64,000 bases of DNA from the NCBI GenBank assembly GCA_905331475.1, contig CAJNYU010000247.1, forward strand, positions 216,482 through 280,481. Direction: 5' to 3'. The position numbers and the translations under genes were made by a program. This stretch comes from Rotaria socialis. Its lineage: Eukaryota; Rotifera; Eurotatoria; Philodinida; Philodinidae. Of this stretch, positions 1 to 14,300 are shown piece after piece. Below the pieces are notes generated by a model that had not been told where the DNA came from, searched no databases, and saw nothing but the letters and a program-made list of their open reading frames with translations. Every line of letters starts with the position of its first letter. The stretch's first letter is position 1.

Positions 1-490
1 GAAAATGATTTTTCCTGATAACACTAAAAACTCATTTGTAATTCTATGGAAAGGTATTTTTAATATTTTCATTATTGAAACAAGAGAGATACTAAGTGAA
101 GTGTCTTTTCAGGACATATGTTGGAAACAAAAAAAAAACATCATGCTGTCGCTTAGTGACATCTATTGATAAATGTTTACTTATTTAATAAATAAATATG
201 AAATTATTAATAATTTGTATAATAAAATTTTATATAAAGTTCAAATCATTATTCCTAAAGAATAAACCTCGATAACGTGGATTCATTATAAAAAACTCTT
301 TTCCACCAAAATCCATCAAAAACCTATGTATTGATCTTATTTGTTTGGATTCATTTCGGAGGAAAGAATTCATTTATTTTTTTCATCTTATCACTAATTT
401 TATTATAGAGATAGGAAAAAATTAAGTTTTTTTTTTTTGGTTTTCTTCAGATCGAACAGCATCATCTATTAATATTTTTGAAGTCTCATC
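1..490. other. Upstream flank and 5' leader of RPL3
   Basis: This is AT-rich DNA with no coding signal. A pyrimidine-rich tract followed by an AG (ending at 450) forms a good 3' splice site 40 nt before the RPL3 start codon. It marks either a 5'-UTR intron or a trans-splice acceptor. I see nothing else in it. Confidence 0.5.
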
Positions 491-2209
491 ATGAGCCATC
501 GAAAATTTGAGCATCCACGTTGTGGTAATCTCGGCTTTTTACCAAAAAAGCGAGCTTGTCACCATCGTGGAAAAGTAAAATCTTTTCCAAAAGATGATCC
601 TAAAAAACCCGTTCATCTTACTGCTTTTCTTGGTTACAAAGCAGGTTTGTTTCTTCACATAAGTTGATATAGAATTCTAATCGTTCGATTTAGGTATGAC
701 ACATATTGTTCGTGAAGTCGATCGACCTGCATCAAGTAAGTTTTTTGAAATGCTTCTTCTTAATATTAACTAAAATTCTGTGTTGTAAATAGAATTAAAT
801 AAGAAAGAAACCGTTGAAGCTGTAACAATCATTGAAACACCACCGATGGTTATTGTCGGTGTTGTCGGATACATTGTAACACCCCGTGGTCTTCGTGCCT
901 ATAAAACAATCTATGCTCAACACTTAAACGAAGAGTGTCGTCGTCGTTTCTACAAAAATTGGTTTGCATCAAAACGAAAAGCATACACAAAATATTCAAA
1001 GAAATGGGATGATGAATCCGGCAAAAAAGCCATCGAAAATGATTTCAAACAAATGACTAAATATTGTAAGGTTATCCGTGTATTAGCTCATACCCAAGTG
1101 AAATTATTACGTAAACGACAAAAGAAAGCTCACATTATGGAAATTCAATTGAATGGTGGTACTGTTGAACAAAAAGTTGCTTTCGCACGTGAACACTTAG
1201 AAAAACAAGTACCCATTAATCAAGTCTTTTCGAAAGACGAAATGATTGATACCATTTCCGTCACCAAAGGTCGTGGTTTCAAGGGTGTTACATCACGTTG
1301 GCATACACGAAAATTACCACGTAAGACACACAAAGGTCTACGAAAGGTAGCTTGTATTGGTGCGTGGCATCCAGCTCATGTCTCATATGCTATTGCTCGT
1401 GCTGGTCAAAAAGGTTATCATCATCGTACGGAAATCAACAAGAAAATCTATCGCATCGGTGAAGCTATTCAAGTTAAAGATGGTAAAACTGTTAAAAATA
1501 CAGGTTCAACTGATCATGATCCAACAGAAAAAACAATCACTCCAATGGTGAGTTGACTAACGGATCGGTCATTTAGTATAGAATGAAGAAATTTCAACAA
1601 AACAAAAATTATTAGTGTTCGAACTTGAGACTTTCTGATAGTGCACTCTATAGAATAGCGTCAGACATATTAATTGATATATATACGTAGAAACTTGAAC
1701 AGCTAGATTTCATATCATACTTTAAAATATTTTTCATTTATTCAAGGTTTTCAGTACATAATGTAGTAAATGTTCGATTGCTTTCCTTATCATCTTTCGA
1801 TAACATCGTAAAAATAATTATTATATTCTCACCTTCTAATGTCGGACTATATTTTTTTAGTTTTATTCTGAACTATTAATGTTCGATATTGAGTGCACTT
1901 TTTTGTATTACATAGGGCGGTTTTCCACATTATGGTGAAGTTCGTCAAGATTTCATCATGATCAAAGGTTGTTGCATTGGACCCAAGAAACGTCCAATTA
2001 CATTACGTAAATCACTCATTGTCAACCAGAAACGTTCACATCGCGAACAAATCGAATTACGTTTCATCGATACATCATCCAAATTTGGACATGGTCGATT
2101 TCAAACTCATGAAGAGAAACGTATATTTATGGGTCCACTCAAAAAACATCGTCTCCAAGAAGAACAACAACAAACAGCCACAACAGCAGCACACCCACAA
2201 TCGGCTTAG
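491..2209 (+). CDS. RPL3: 60S ribosomal protein L3 (uL3), 4 exons
   Basis: This is large-subunit ribosomal protein uL3, which lies near the peptidyl-transferase centre and is needed for 60S assembly. Exons are 491-644, 694-735, 793-1547 and 1916-2209, giving 414 residues (human about 403). The N-terminus [20 protein letters not shown] is the family signature. The middle contains [18 protein letters not shown] and [19 protein letters not shown]. The GYHHRTE stretch includes the histidine that is methylated in other eukaryotes. The last exon begins GGFPHYGEV, as expected. The C-terminal tail (about the last 16 residues) is Gln/Thr/Ala-rich and less conserved. The start is the first in-frame ATG and gives the canonical N-terminus. 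The third intron (368 bp) is long for this gene. I looked for a box C/D snoRNA there and did not find one. Very sure of identity. Confidence 0.97.
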
Positions 2210-2277
2210 ATTTGTTGTTTTTGTTTTTTGTTTATCCTGCTTTGTTGTTTTGCAAAACCGAGCGCATACATAAGAAT

Positions 2278-2283
2278 AATAAA
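2278..2283 (+). terminator. RPL3 poly(A) signal AATAAA
   Basis: AATAAA lies 68 nt after the RPL3 stop and about 87 nt before the next gene's start codon. Cleavage of the RPL3 transcript and the 5' end of DMXL mRNA must therefore fall within about 160 bp of each other. Confidence 0.6.
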
Positions 2284-2353
2284 ATACTTTAACCGGCAGG
2301 AAATAATATTTAAAAAAAAAGAAGAATGCCGAATATGAAAACAATTCGCTTTA

Positions 2354-2364
2354 TTTAACTTTAG
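2354..2364 (+). other. 3' splice site 5 nt before the DMXL start
   Basis: A T-rich tract ending in CTTTAG sits 5 nt upstream of the DMXL ATG at 2370. An out-of-frame ATG begins directly after the AG and hits a stop after eight codons. With RPL3 ending so close upstream there is little room for a conventional 5'-UTR intron, so a trans-splice acceptor is the simplest reading (inference). Confidence 0.45.
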
Positions 2365-2369
2365 ATGAT

Positions 2370-5300
2370 ATGCATCGACATCAGATTTTGACTGGAGCGG
2401 CCAATCCTAGCGATTATAGTTTTGCCGCAGGAAGTATTGAGAGTATTCATTTTGTGGTATGTAGCTTTGGTAAATAATTCATAAATAAATGAATTGTTTT
2501 ATTTGAAGGCTTATACAGCTGGCTATAATATCGTGATTTTATCGGGCGATTTTCAACGCATTCAAATTCTCCTATCAGGAAATGAAAATAACCAATGTTT
2601 ACTAACATGTATTGACTGTACACATGAATCGGGCAAAGTTCGTTCGATATTGTTTCGTGTTTTTAAATATTACATCTTATTGAATAATTAGATTGTAGTC
2701 GGTTTTGGAAATCAAGTTTGTATTTACGAACCAACAATAACTTCTGAGCGATCATTACATCATGTTAGAACATTATTTTGTTTTTCGATTTCATTCATGT
2801 GAGATTTGGTTTTATTTTTAGCAAGTCAACTATCGATGGTCACTCAAATCTACATTAACATGTTCGAATGAGAAAATAACAGCAGTTGCTTGGCATCCGA
2901 AAGGTGTGTAAACAGAGAAAAAACAAAAGTTCTGATCTATTTCAATGAATATCTAAAGCAAATCTTAAATTTCTAATGAAACTTTACAGTATTTATTTGT
3001 CTTACTCAACGATGAGTTGAGCACTTGCCTTGAAAAAGATTCTTTCATTTTTGCTTCAAAAAAGTAACATTCATCTTAGTTAATTTTTGTTTTGGTTTTA
3101 GTTGATCAATTGATTGTAGTATGTGAATCAGGTTTACAAGTTTGGTTTAATCAAACGGATGAAAATGAAGGTCGATCTAGTAAAGTTAATTTTCAAGTCG
3201 GCGGAACTGATACATCTACAAAAGTATCTGCAAATACTGGTTCAAAAAGTTGGAAAAATGTTTGGAGTTATAAGTAAGATTTTAATAGAATTTCAATAGA
3301 TGTTTTTTTAATTTAATTTAATTAATTTTGAAGATCAGCATCACCTATAAAACATGTAACTTATTCAAATGATGGATGTCTATTTGCCACTGCATCACAA
3401 GTAAATCGAAAACAAAATCTTCGTTAAAAAATCAATTTCACTTGTTTTTCTTTCTTTTAGAATGATCGATTAGTTAAAATTTGGTATCGAACTGAAGATA
3501 ATAGTCCAATTGTTTCATTTACTTCGACTTATTTACCTCATCCACGAGCAGTCACTTATATATCGTGGAGGCAAACAAGTCAATTTTTTGCAGAGTAAAT
3601 TCAAACAAGAAAAAACAAACATAAGAATAAATAATCATGTGTTTATTGTTTTTTAAAGGGGAACTGTTGTTAATTGTTTACTAACATGTTGTAAAGATAA
3701 TATTTGTCGAATATGGTGTGAAACTATGCAACAAGATGAATCAGCAATTTATATCAATGATCCAGCAATGGCACGGACTCGAAGAAATAAACAAAATGAA
3801 TGTTTAAACAAAAGTATACAAATATTACATAAATTAAGGTAATGTCTATAGAGATTAAGGAAAAATTAATAATGAAATTGTAGCATTAGAAATCTAAATT
3901 TTTCTTCGAATTCTAATAGTTGAATGTCCGATCTCGTCTGCACAGAGTCCGACGTTAGTGAGAAAGTTTTAGTACTTTTAGTAACAAAAAAAAATTAGAA
4001 TTGTTGTTTATGAGAAACTTAGCAAAGCATACTTTTACCATAACTATGATTTGGTATTAAAAAATTCTTATTGTGCTGAATTCTACTATAAAACAATCTG
4101 TCTTGGAAGTAGCCAGTATTGGGATTAAATTCTTTTCAAAAAAAAGAAGAGTCTCTCGACAGGCAATTACCACCTACGAAGCTTAAAACTCCGGCACTTA
4201 TACGACATCCTCAAGAAATTCATTCTTTTGTTTTCTCCATAGACATAGCTATTTTATTCCAATAAGCAATCGCCCAGATCTCTCCACGCCAACGCAAATA
4301 CCAACACCGATTGGTGATCCACCTGATCCTTTCACTCCTCCATATATTATTTCATCCAATGGCATGTTTATGAATGGTGAAGATGGAAATAATACAAATG
4401 GTCAAACAGCTCAAACACTTTCATCTTCGTCGTCATCAACATCATCAATAACTCAAATAAATTCTCTATCATCTTCATTACCATCATCAGCAACAACATC
4501 AACAACAAATAAATATATTCGCTTTCATTTAGCAACAACAATCAATCCAAGTACAGATTCTATACTTGCACCAACTATTCCAACTCATAAAGATTATATG
4601 TTTATTGTTCAATGGTTAAATAATAAAGATTTATACAATCTATTTTCGATTGAACAATTTCTTCTTGAAACACAACGGAAAATAAAACGGCAAACATCTC
4701 CAATGTCCATTGATACTGAGGACAGCAATAGTAATGATACAGTAGTAGATCTTACTAATACTAATAATAAAAATTCGACACCTACTGGAAGAACATCGAT
4801 ATTAGATGATTCAAAATATTTTTTATATATACGAGATAGTTTTAAAAAATTTATCGACGATTGGAAAAATAGTCCCGATGTTGTATTTAGTATTCATCCG
4901 ATAAATGGCAGTCTTCTATTGTGGGTTATCGATTGGCTTGACCAACCATTAACAAATATGGCAAAATTTTCAGCATCATCACCATCATTAGCTAAATATC
5001 ATATGTTTCATCGACAAGTTCATGTTAGTTTTTCAGCTAGTATACCCGATATATTTCCATTAGGCGATGCTTTATCGTTACAACCACATCTTATTATTTA
5101 TTGCAATCATTTTCTATTTGAACAATACTTATCATTGAGTCAAACGAAACAAAAACAGCATTTACCTATTATTAACATGATTACAAAACATACAAACGGA
5201 ACGCTAAATCTGTGGTCATTGACATTTCATGAAGAGAAAAAATTTCAATCATTGGTATGTGTGACACATACAGCACGTATGTGTGGCCATCATTTTCCTA

Positions 5301-8300
5301 TAAGACATATTGTTTGTCATCCAACTGTTCCGCTTGTATTAACAAGTTCATATTATGATGAAAACAATGAATTAAATTATGGAAAAAAACAACGATATGA
5401 CAACTCGTTGATACTTTGGAGTACAGAACCGATTGGTCCATTGATAAAGACAGGTGGTATCACTGAATTAGCTAGAATGGAATCGATTCATAGTGGTGCA
5501 TTTAAATTAATTGCTTGGTTTCCATTAGTTCTGCCTTGGTAAGAATATCGTTTTGCATCAAACTTTTGTCTTCATTAATTTTCTTTCTACGACACATAGT
5601 ATGAATATTAATCTATTACGTGAATCGCCGAGTGTTCTATTTTGTGCATCAGATGGAAAGCAGTTACGTGTTTATCAAGTTGTATGCAATGCAAAAGCTT
5701 TATTAACAAGTCAAATTTCTACTTCAAAGGTATATGGGGACTGTTTGTGTTGAAAGCGCTAAAGTTAATCATACCGGATGAGAGATTCCGGAAGTTGGTT
5801 ATTTACCACTTTCAAGCGGATTCGAGTAGCTTTCGAAGACAGCTCGATGACTCGATTACGTCTTTTAACTTGATTGGATATATCATTTGATCCTACGAAC
5901 CTAGATGCTAATCTGTTGAGTGTTGGACAGATGGAGTTTTTAGAAGGAACTCTGGAGAGTAAACAATGACAATAGATCTATTCCATGTTAGAAATGCATG
6001 ATACAAAGATCCTATGTTATCAGTAGGTCACAATGGTATCCTACTGATGATGGATTTCGGTTACAAATAATAAAAAGAGCTGGTTTTTACACGACAAGAT
6101 ATCTTGATGTTTATTTAATGTCGTACAATTAAAATTATTCGAGCTAACGAATCGAAGAAATTTTCTCTATTCCCTTTTCTTGAACCATAGATATCCATTA
6201 TACTTCGATGAACTGCTAAAAAGGAAAAGCTTCGACTACCGTGGAAGTATTTATAATGAAAAAAATTGTTACTAATTCTATGGTGGTGACTGTATTGAAT
6301 TCCAGTGATTGTTACCAATACATAGATAAAATCAATATCTTAATCAGGGAATTGTTTACCTCTAGCATTCCTCCGTTATTCGACAAGCTTTTGCTTTTTC
6401 TTCAGCGTTTTTATACTTACCCGATTTTCCGAAATTCGATCAATTTTAACAAAAAAAGAAAAACGTTCTAACCAAGCTTATCTCTGTTTTGTTTGTAGTC
6501 TTATCAAGTTGTTGGTGATCTTGAATCGAATTCTATTCGTTCATCACCATCAATGGATTTAAATGGGCCACGAATAAATGTTGTTAGTAATCAATCAACA
6601 GCACGGCCGAGTTGTGTTTTAAGTCTGGCTGAACTTTCTGATTCAAAATGTGTATGTTACATTCATATTGAACTAAAATTTTCTTTTATAAATAGCAAAA
6701 ATATCTGATTTATAGATTTGGACAGATGCTGAACTGATACATATTTTTCCTGCAAATGCAATCGATGATCGTAGTGAACAAACATCAGCATGCAAAATAT
6801 ATTATCTTGTACTCGTGGAAAAATCCAATAAGGATAATAATAGTCAAAGTTGTATTCATATGTGGAAAATAATTATAACATATCCAGATGATGATTGCGA
6901 ATCTATTAGTATGAATAATTTTAATAATGATAATGAATGGCTAGTACAAGTTCAAAGTTCTAAGGTAAGATTTTCATAATGAAAATATCGCATGTCGAGA
7001 TAAATCTGAGTCGAAACTTGAGCATATCGGTTCTTTGTAAAAACATTCACGGATAAAATACAGTCATTCGTTTCATTTCTTCTTCGAGACTATATTTAAA
7101 ATGAAAAATACAATAATATATTGTTTCTTCTAGGTTAGTACATATGTTTTCCCATTGGATTTCAATGCTGAACTTCAATCTGTGGATGTCGCATTCGGTC
7201 ATTTAAGTTCCAGTACACTTTGTTATTCCGATGCATCATCGTCACCTCCGTATCTTTTATCTACAGCACATTCCGACGGGATAATACGCTTTTGGACTTG
7301 TAAACATCAGTCATCGAATACCTATGAATGGTCTGAATGGTGTGGAATAACACTTGATGAACAAATAAATTCTCGTTTGAAAACATCCGGACAAGCATTA
7401 GCCATCAGTAATGCGTATTGTGGTCGATTAGCTGTTGCTTTCTATGATAAACAAATTCAAATAGGAATTTATGAATGTGAATCAACAGGCGGCACATCAT
7501 TTAATTGCGAAACAATAATACCAATAAACGAAGTGGTGGGTCAAACAAATTTATTACATGTACATTTCGATTGGGCATCCATTGAAAATGGTGCACATTT
7601 ATTAGCAACATCTATCGGAACACGCTATGTTTTTATCTATTCATATACTCAGGTATCACAGTGGACAAAATTACGTACAATTGAATTATCATCGATTAAT
7701 AAAACTGCTATCGTTTGTTCAAATTTAAGTTTAAAATGGGTACGTGGTGGCCTTCTATTAATTGGTATTAATAGTGAATTACAAGTTTATTCTCAATGGT
7801 CGTCATTAAAACGGCAAGCACATACAGTTAAATCAGAACCATTGATTAAACAAAAACGTCGCATAAATACATCGAGTAATTTACGAAAAATTGCAACCAA
7901 TGCGGATTTTAATTCAACAAATTCGAATAATAAAACTGAAACACAACCATCATGGTTAACATTAGATTCCATTGATGAACTTAGTTTGTTTCATGCAGCT
8001 AGAAATGCTGCACCAGTTCTACCGCAATACCATCCAACATTATTATTAGAATTAGTTCGTTTTGGAAAATATCGTCGTGTCAAAGCTATACTTGCGCATC
8101 TAACACGTTGTATCGTCAGTACAGTACACAGTGTTGAAGGAAAAGTTGAAATGAAATTAATGCGTAGTAGAACATTTTCAATAGCGAATAGTGATTATAA
8201 TGAACCATCGATTGCCGAAGTTGATCACGTTAAATATGTTGAAATTGATAGTGTACCATTGTTACCATTATTTGCTTTATTTAATGCTGATCATGAAATC

Positions 8301-11300
8301 ATAAAAAATATTGATCATGCTCATTCACAAGACAATAATCATAAAGATGACGATATGAATGGTAAAGATAAATATGAAGATTTGTTTACATCAACAGCAC
8401 CAGATGGAAATAGAGATGTAGAATTTAAATTCGATGAAGATCATATCCAGGATGCTGAAAGAAAAAAGCAAGGTGAGTTCTTCGAAATAACATTTGTATA
8501 GTTCGTATCAAGAGACTATTGAAAGTCATTTTAGGATTTTCTCACCCTATAACAAGAGTTTTGAAACATAGGAATGAAAATCCGAACTGCTACAGACCAT
8601 ATATGAACTATTTTCTATGCTTAATACTGGTTTTAATTCTACTTCATTGATTACTCGTATATTCTTGCAAATCTTCAGACTTTAAGTTACGCATATTTCC
8701 ACTAGTAACAGCGTTAATGTTGAAACCCCATATTAGTCTTACGATCTCTTTTTATAAGATTAGAACTATTCTCACTCTCAGAACAGTAGGGCATCGTATA
8801 TGTATATTCCTTTTCTTTTTCTACTAAAAGGGTTATAGTTGCTCTACTCTTTCGCAAATCTCTAAGAAACTGTGCTAACTTCTAGAAGAGTTTAATGTGA
8901 AAAATCAAATATGAAATGCTGTTCTTTTCATACATATTTTTAGTTGAACTCAATAAATTTCGACGAGAATTATTATCAAATCGAAATTGGTCACCGATAT
9001 TTGATTCTCGAATGGTCGATTTACTTGTTGATTATTTTCAACGTGTTCGTCTATCCAATTTAACAAGCCTCGATCAAATGTATTTACTTGCATTAGCTGA
9101 TACATTAGCTAATGCAAGTAATGATTCATTATCAGCTCAAACATATTCAGGAGAAAAACCTGCAAGTAAAAGAATTCGATTTTCTTACTTTTCGAAAAAT
9201 CAAATTGCGCTCATTCTAATTTAGATACAATGGATGATTGCGGTTTAAGGTTTTTAATTGATGTTCAACGTTATATTTATTTATCGCGGATGGTCACACC
9301 ACCGAATCTACAAGGAAATACACCATTGAAACATATCATAACAAGCGCATCGTATGCGTGGGCATTTCATTCCGATTTACAAGAAGATTTACTTGGTATG
9401 ATTCCATGTATGGTAAAAAATAAACCATTATGGAGCGAATTAAAATTATTTGGTGTTGGCTGGTGGATTCGAAATAAAAGCATTATAACAAAACTTTTCG
9501 AAAGGGTAAGACGATACAAGTCTGATGGAAACGTTTTAGTTTTTGGTGTTAGAGCTATTTTTCGAGCGTCTGATAGATATTTCGTGAATTAAGATTTAAG
9601 AAAAAAACTGTAACAGGCAATGCTATTTATTTTAGCTTGGTAAATCTTCGTTTGAAGAAAATAACAATCCGCTCGACAGTGCCTTATATTTTCTTGCATT
9701 GAAAAAGAAAAGTTTACTCTACAATCTATACAAGTAAGTACACGAAAATGATAAATAGACGTTGATGTAACAATAGTTTTGTTTATTTAAAGACATGTTC
9801 AAGATGCTAAAATGCAAGATTTCTTTAAAAATGATTTTACTGAAGCACGTTGGATAAGAGCTGCACAAAATAATGCATTTGCATTACTTGGTAAACATCG
9901 TTTTGAGCATGCTGCAGCATTTTTTCTTCTCGCTGGAAAAGTCCGTGACGCTGTGGAAGTTATTATCAATAATTTAAATGATATTCAATTAGCTCTATTA
10001 GTTGCTCGACTTTGCGATAATGATGAACAACATTTAGTGACTAATATTCTTAATAAAGAAATTTTAAACAAACCGCATAATGATCCGTTTTATCGTAGCA
10101 TGGCGTATTGGCTGTTAAAAGATTATGAACACGCATTAAATACGTTGCTTCATAATGATAAATTTGAACATCCACAATCGATATTTATTTTTTATGATTA
10201 TTTAAAACAACATCCACTTGCCTTACGAGCTAAACAATTATCACATGAAAATTCTGATAACACCTCAAAGAATTTTTCAATCGAACGTCGAGCACATTTT
10301 CAAACAGCGTATTATTATTTAAAAACAGGTTGTCCTCTATTAGCATTAGAAATTCTTGCTAAATTACCAGCATATATTATCCTATCGAATGAGACAAAAC
10401 CGTCTACAACAGAACAATCAACGAATGATACAAAACCGAAACAAGAAGAAATAATTGATTGGAGTCAACCGGTAGCAAAAGTGGATAACGATGAGCTTGA
10501 ACTTGACTGGGGTGATGACGAAGAAGAAAAAGAAAAAGAAAACCCAGCGGCGAAAGAGCCAAAACCTATTGAAGAACCAGTTAAACAAGGCACAACACCA
10601 CCCCTTGAAGATAAATCAGTAAAACAGCAATTCGATACTATTGGACAATATATGAAATTAATTTGTTGCTTAAAGATTATTGTCGAAGAAATGGCAACAT
10701 TAGCAACAGGTTTTGAAGTAGCTGGTGGACAGCTTAGGTAAATAGCTCTCGAAAATAACAACATTTTAAATAAGAAATCAGACAGTAGATGGACATCGAA
10801 CCGAAGGAATGTTTTCTTATCCGAAATATACCGTAGATAAGGTAGCATAAGATACACTGATATAACTAGGAGGCATTTCTCGTAGGGTAGATTCCTTTTA
10901 ATCATCTCGTCTACTTTTTCATAAATCGTATTTATTATTTCAGACATCATTTGGCTTGTTGGCTCGAACAAGAAATAGGTGTCATTCGTCAATTCTGCAA
11001 TTTAAATACATCAAATAATTCTGATCAAGATGATACAGATAATGTTCTTGATAGTATGTTTATTTTAATAATAGAAATTTTCTAATTAACAAAATTCTTG
11101 CGTTTTACTAGATTTGGATGAGCCCATTTTATCTGATATCAACGATGATCCAACGCTTTCTTCGAATGCATCGCCAAATGCTAATTCATCTGCAGCATCA
11201 TTTACCCGTATGAACACTTTTCAAACGAAAATGAAACGTTTATTGCGGCGTCGTCATTGGCTTCAATCGAATGAACATCTTCTTCGTACATTAGTATCAT

Positions 11301-14300
11301 TTACTAGTTTGCATGGCATGCATGGCGGTGGTTTAGCATCAGTTAGAATGGAATTGTTATTGCTTATGCACGAACTCTATCGTGATCGTCGTACACAATT
11401 AAAAAATCCTATACCATTTCCAACGCAAGTACCCTTATTAATTGCTAATCTGTCGGGTACATTGAGTGTAAGTAATAGTGCAATCACTTATATACGTGAT
11501 TTAAGTCAAGATTTATTACGCACAATGAATAAATGGTTCACATTACCTAACTTAACTGATCACAGTATACAAATTGTTGCCATACGAGATTTATCAATAG
11601 CATTGGCGAGTTGTGTTTATCAATCACTTTGTAGTACAAATGAAAATCAAACAAGTGAACGTATTGCTGTTGAATCATTTTTAAAGTAAAAGATTTTCTT
11701 TGACAATGTTTTTATATCTTGTTCTTCTTTTTTTAATGTGAATTAGATCATATCTTTACCGAAGAGATTCAATTCGAATGCATAGACGTCAAAGTGTATC
11801 AGCATTAATCGAACGAGAATCACCAACAACTGCACCAAAAGATTGGCCCGGTAAGTGTTTTTTAAAGAATCCAGAAGAAATATCATCGATTATGCCGCAA
11901 CTGTAAGAGTAGCATAAGAAAGCGTTTCTTTCCATAATAGCGATAACTTTCAGTGATATAGTAGTTAATATTCTTACTATGGGAAATATTTTTATTGCCA
12001 AATGAATAATTTATTTATTTTTCATAGGTATCAAAATATTTGGAACTTCAGCAAAAGATCAAGATAATAATTTCTCAAATTTAAAAATTCTACTCGTTGA
12101 AATATTGGTGTCAGTTTACATGTCCTTATTAGTCTATGCATTATCCACTGATGATTGCAATACATTATATCGATTGCTTGTACGAAAATGGTCAACACCC
12201 GAAACAGCAGTTAAATTATGGTACGGAGTTTTTGGTGGCGGAGCAAAAAAACCTAAACCGAATCCACCAACTCAAAATTTACCAATATCATTAAGTAGAG
12301 TAAAAGTTTCTTCGGTTTTCTAGTTTAATAAAAACTTTTCTTCCATAGGTCCCGGCAATGACATATCGATGGGATCATCAGTAGATCGACTTTCATCGGG
12401 AAGTTCACTCGCAAGAAAACTCATTACACCAAATAATCAAACACAACACCCACAACAACCATCTTATATAGAAGTTTTTATTCCTCCGCGTGCTAGTATT
12501 GTCAATTATTTTATGGCAAAAGTATTTCGAATAAGCAGAATTTGAATAAAACTTGTAACAAAAAAAAACATTATTTCAGGTTTCATCAAGTATAGAAATC
12601 GATACCAATGATGAAGGAGACATAAGTGATACCGACGACGACGATGGTGAAGATGAGGATGACGATGATGACGGAGATAATTCTACTTCTACGAAAACTG
12701 ATAGTGCCCTCGCGTCGAAAAAGAAACTACGGTATTAATATTCGATTTTATTTTAATCTAAACTTATATTGAAATTTTATCCAGTAAAATTCAAGAACGA
12801 GAACATACCGATTCAATGTCCTATTCATGGATTCTTATGCGTTATACAATTGTTCGACTTGTTTATAAACGTCTGTGGGCATTTTTTCCTCATATTGGTA
12901 TTGAAAAGAGTGGTAAGGAGAACATAAAATTGTTTGTTCTAGTTTTTAAATTTAATTTTTCCTACCAAAAGAAATTCCAAGTGTTTCACCTCTTATTCAA
13001 CAATTATTACAGAATTTAAGTATTTGGCAAGATTCACTTCGACGTACATTGGAAACATTCAATGTTCCCCCAGATAACTATTTACCATTGAGTGGATTAA
13101 ATGCTAACGATGAACAATCAACTGGCTTAGCTATACATCGATATCGAACAATACTCGATCCGAAAAATACTCCATTTTCGTAAGAATCAATGTTTTATTT
13201 CTTTTCTTATTACAAGATTTTCGTTTCTACTAGAAAATCTGCATCAGCTTTACCAGCAAAACGTCTTTGGACATATTTAGTTAATGATGAACAATCACAA
13301 GGAATATTTATTAAATATATATTCAAACGAAAAACGCCAACACCATCAGATCACCCATTGAATAAAGTAATTAATAAAGTAAATAGTTTTTTCGTGACTT
13401 ATCAAATGAGATAAAGAAATTTATTATTGAAGCTTATGACCACGGTTCCTACTAAAAGACCACCGTTAGTGCGCTCATTAACGATGCATACCATGCATGT
13501 GAGTTTCAAAGGTTGCTGACTTTGCTGCTCATTTCAAATGATAATTTCATTAAGATTTTTCTTATGATAATCAATTTTGTTCTTCTCGTTTTGTAGTCGG
13601 AAAGTCGTGCGAACACGGAAGGTGCATCAGACAGTTCATCATCAATGGCAACACTATCGAATTCAAAACTTATCTATCGAGATTCGGAACCAATTTATTC
13701 ATTTTGTCTGAATAGTGTAAGTACATTATTTTTCCATCAATAATTAAAGTGCTCAAAAATAGAACTCTGAGGCAATTAGATATTAGTCCAAAGAATATCA
13801 GAATTTGTTTCTTGTATTCGGAGACAAATTTTAAAAATGAGCTCTCTTTGAAGATCAGAGCCGAGCGCGTCTCAAATTATTTCATCATGATCCGCATAAT
13901 CTTATTAGTAGATAACAAACTAAAGTATATAATTAACATATTATGACACTTATTAAGCTTGTAATCTTTTGATTAGAGTGTTATTATGACTCCTGAAAAA
14001 AGAAAAAAAAAAACTTTTATTAATGACATCGAATTTTCTGATCACGAATCTTCGGACTTTCTAGGAAGTTTTCTCTTGTTGATTCAATCTAGTAACCATA
14101 GTTATAGCTATTGCAAAAGACAAAGCAATCGACAATAATAAATATTCGCAAACTTTCTTATATCGATAACTGAGTGTTTCTTTTTTTGTTCAGATAAATC
14201 CAACTTTATTGGCGGCAGGTTTATCTCGTGAAGTAATTGAATTGGATATATCAAGTATAACATCGACAAATGAACCATATGAAACATCCGATGATGAAAA

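Noticed and set aside
1548..1915. Possible intronic snoRNA in the 368 bp RPL3 intron
   Set aside because: No C box (RTGATGA) paired with a D box (CTGA) and terminal stem could be found.
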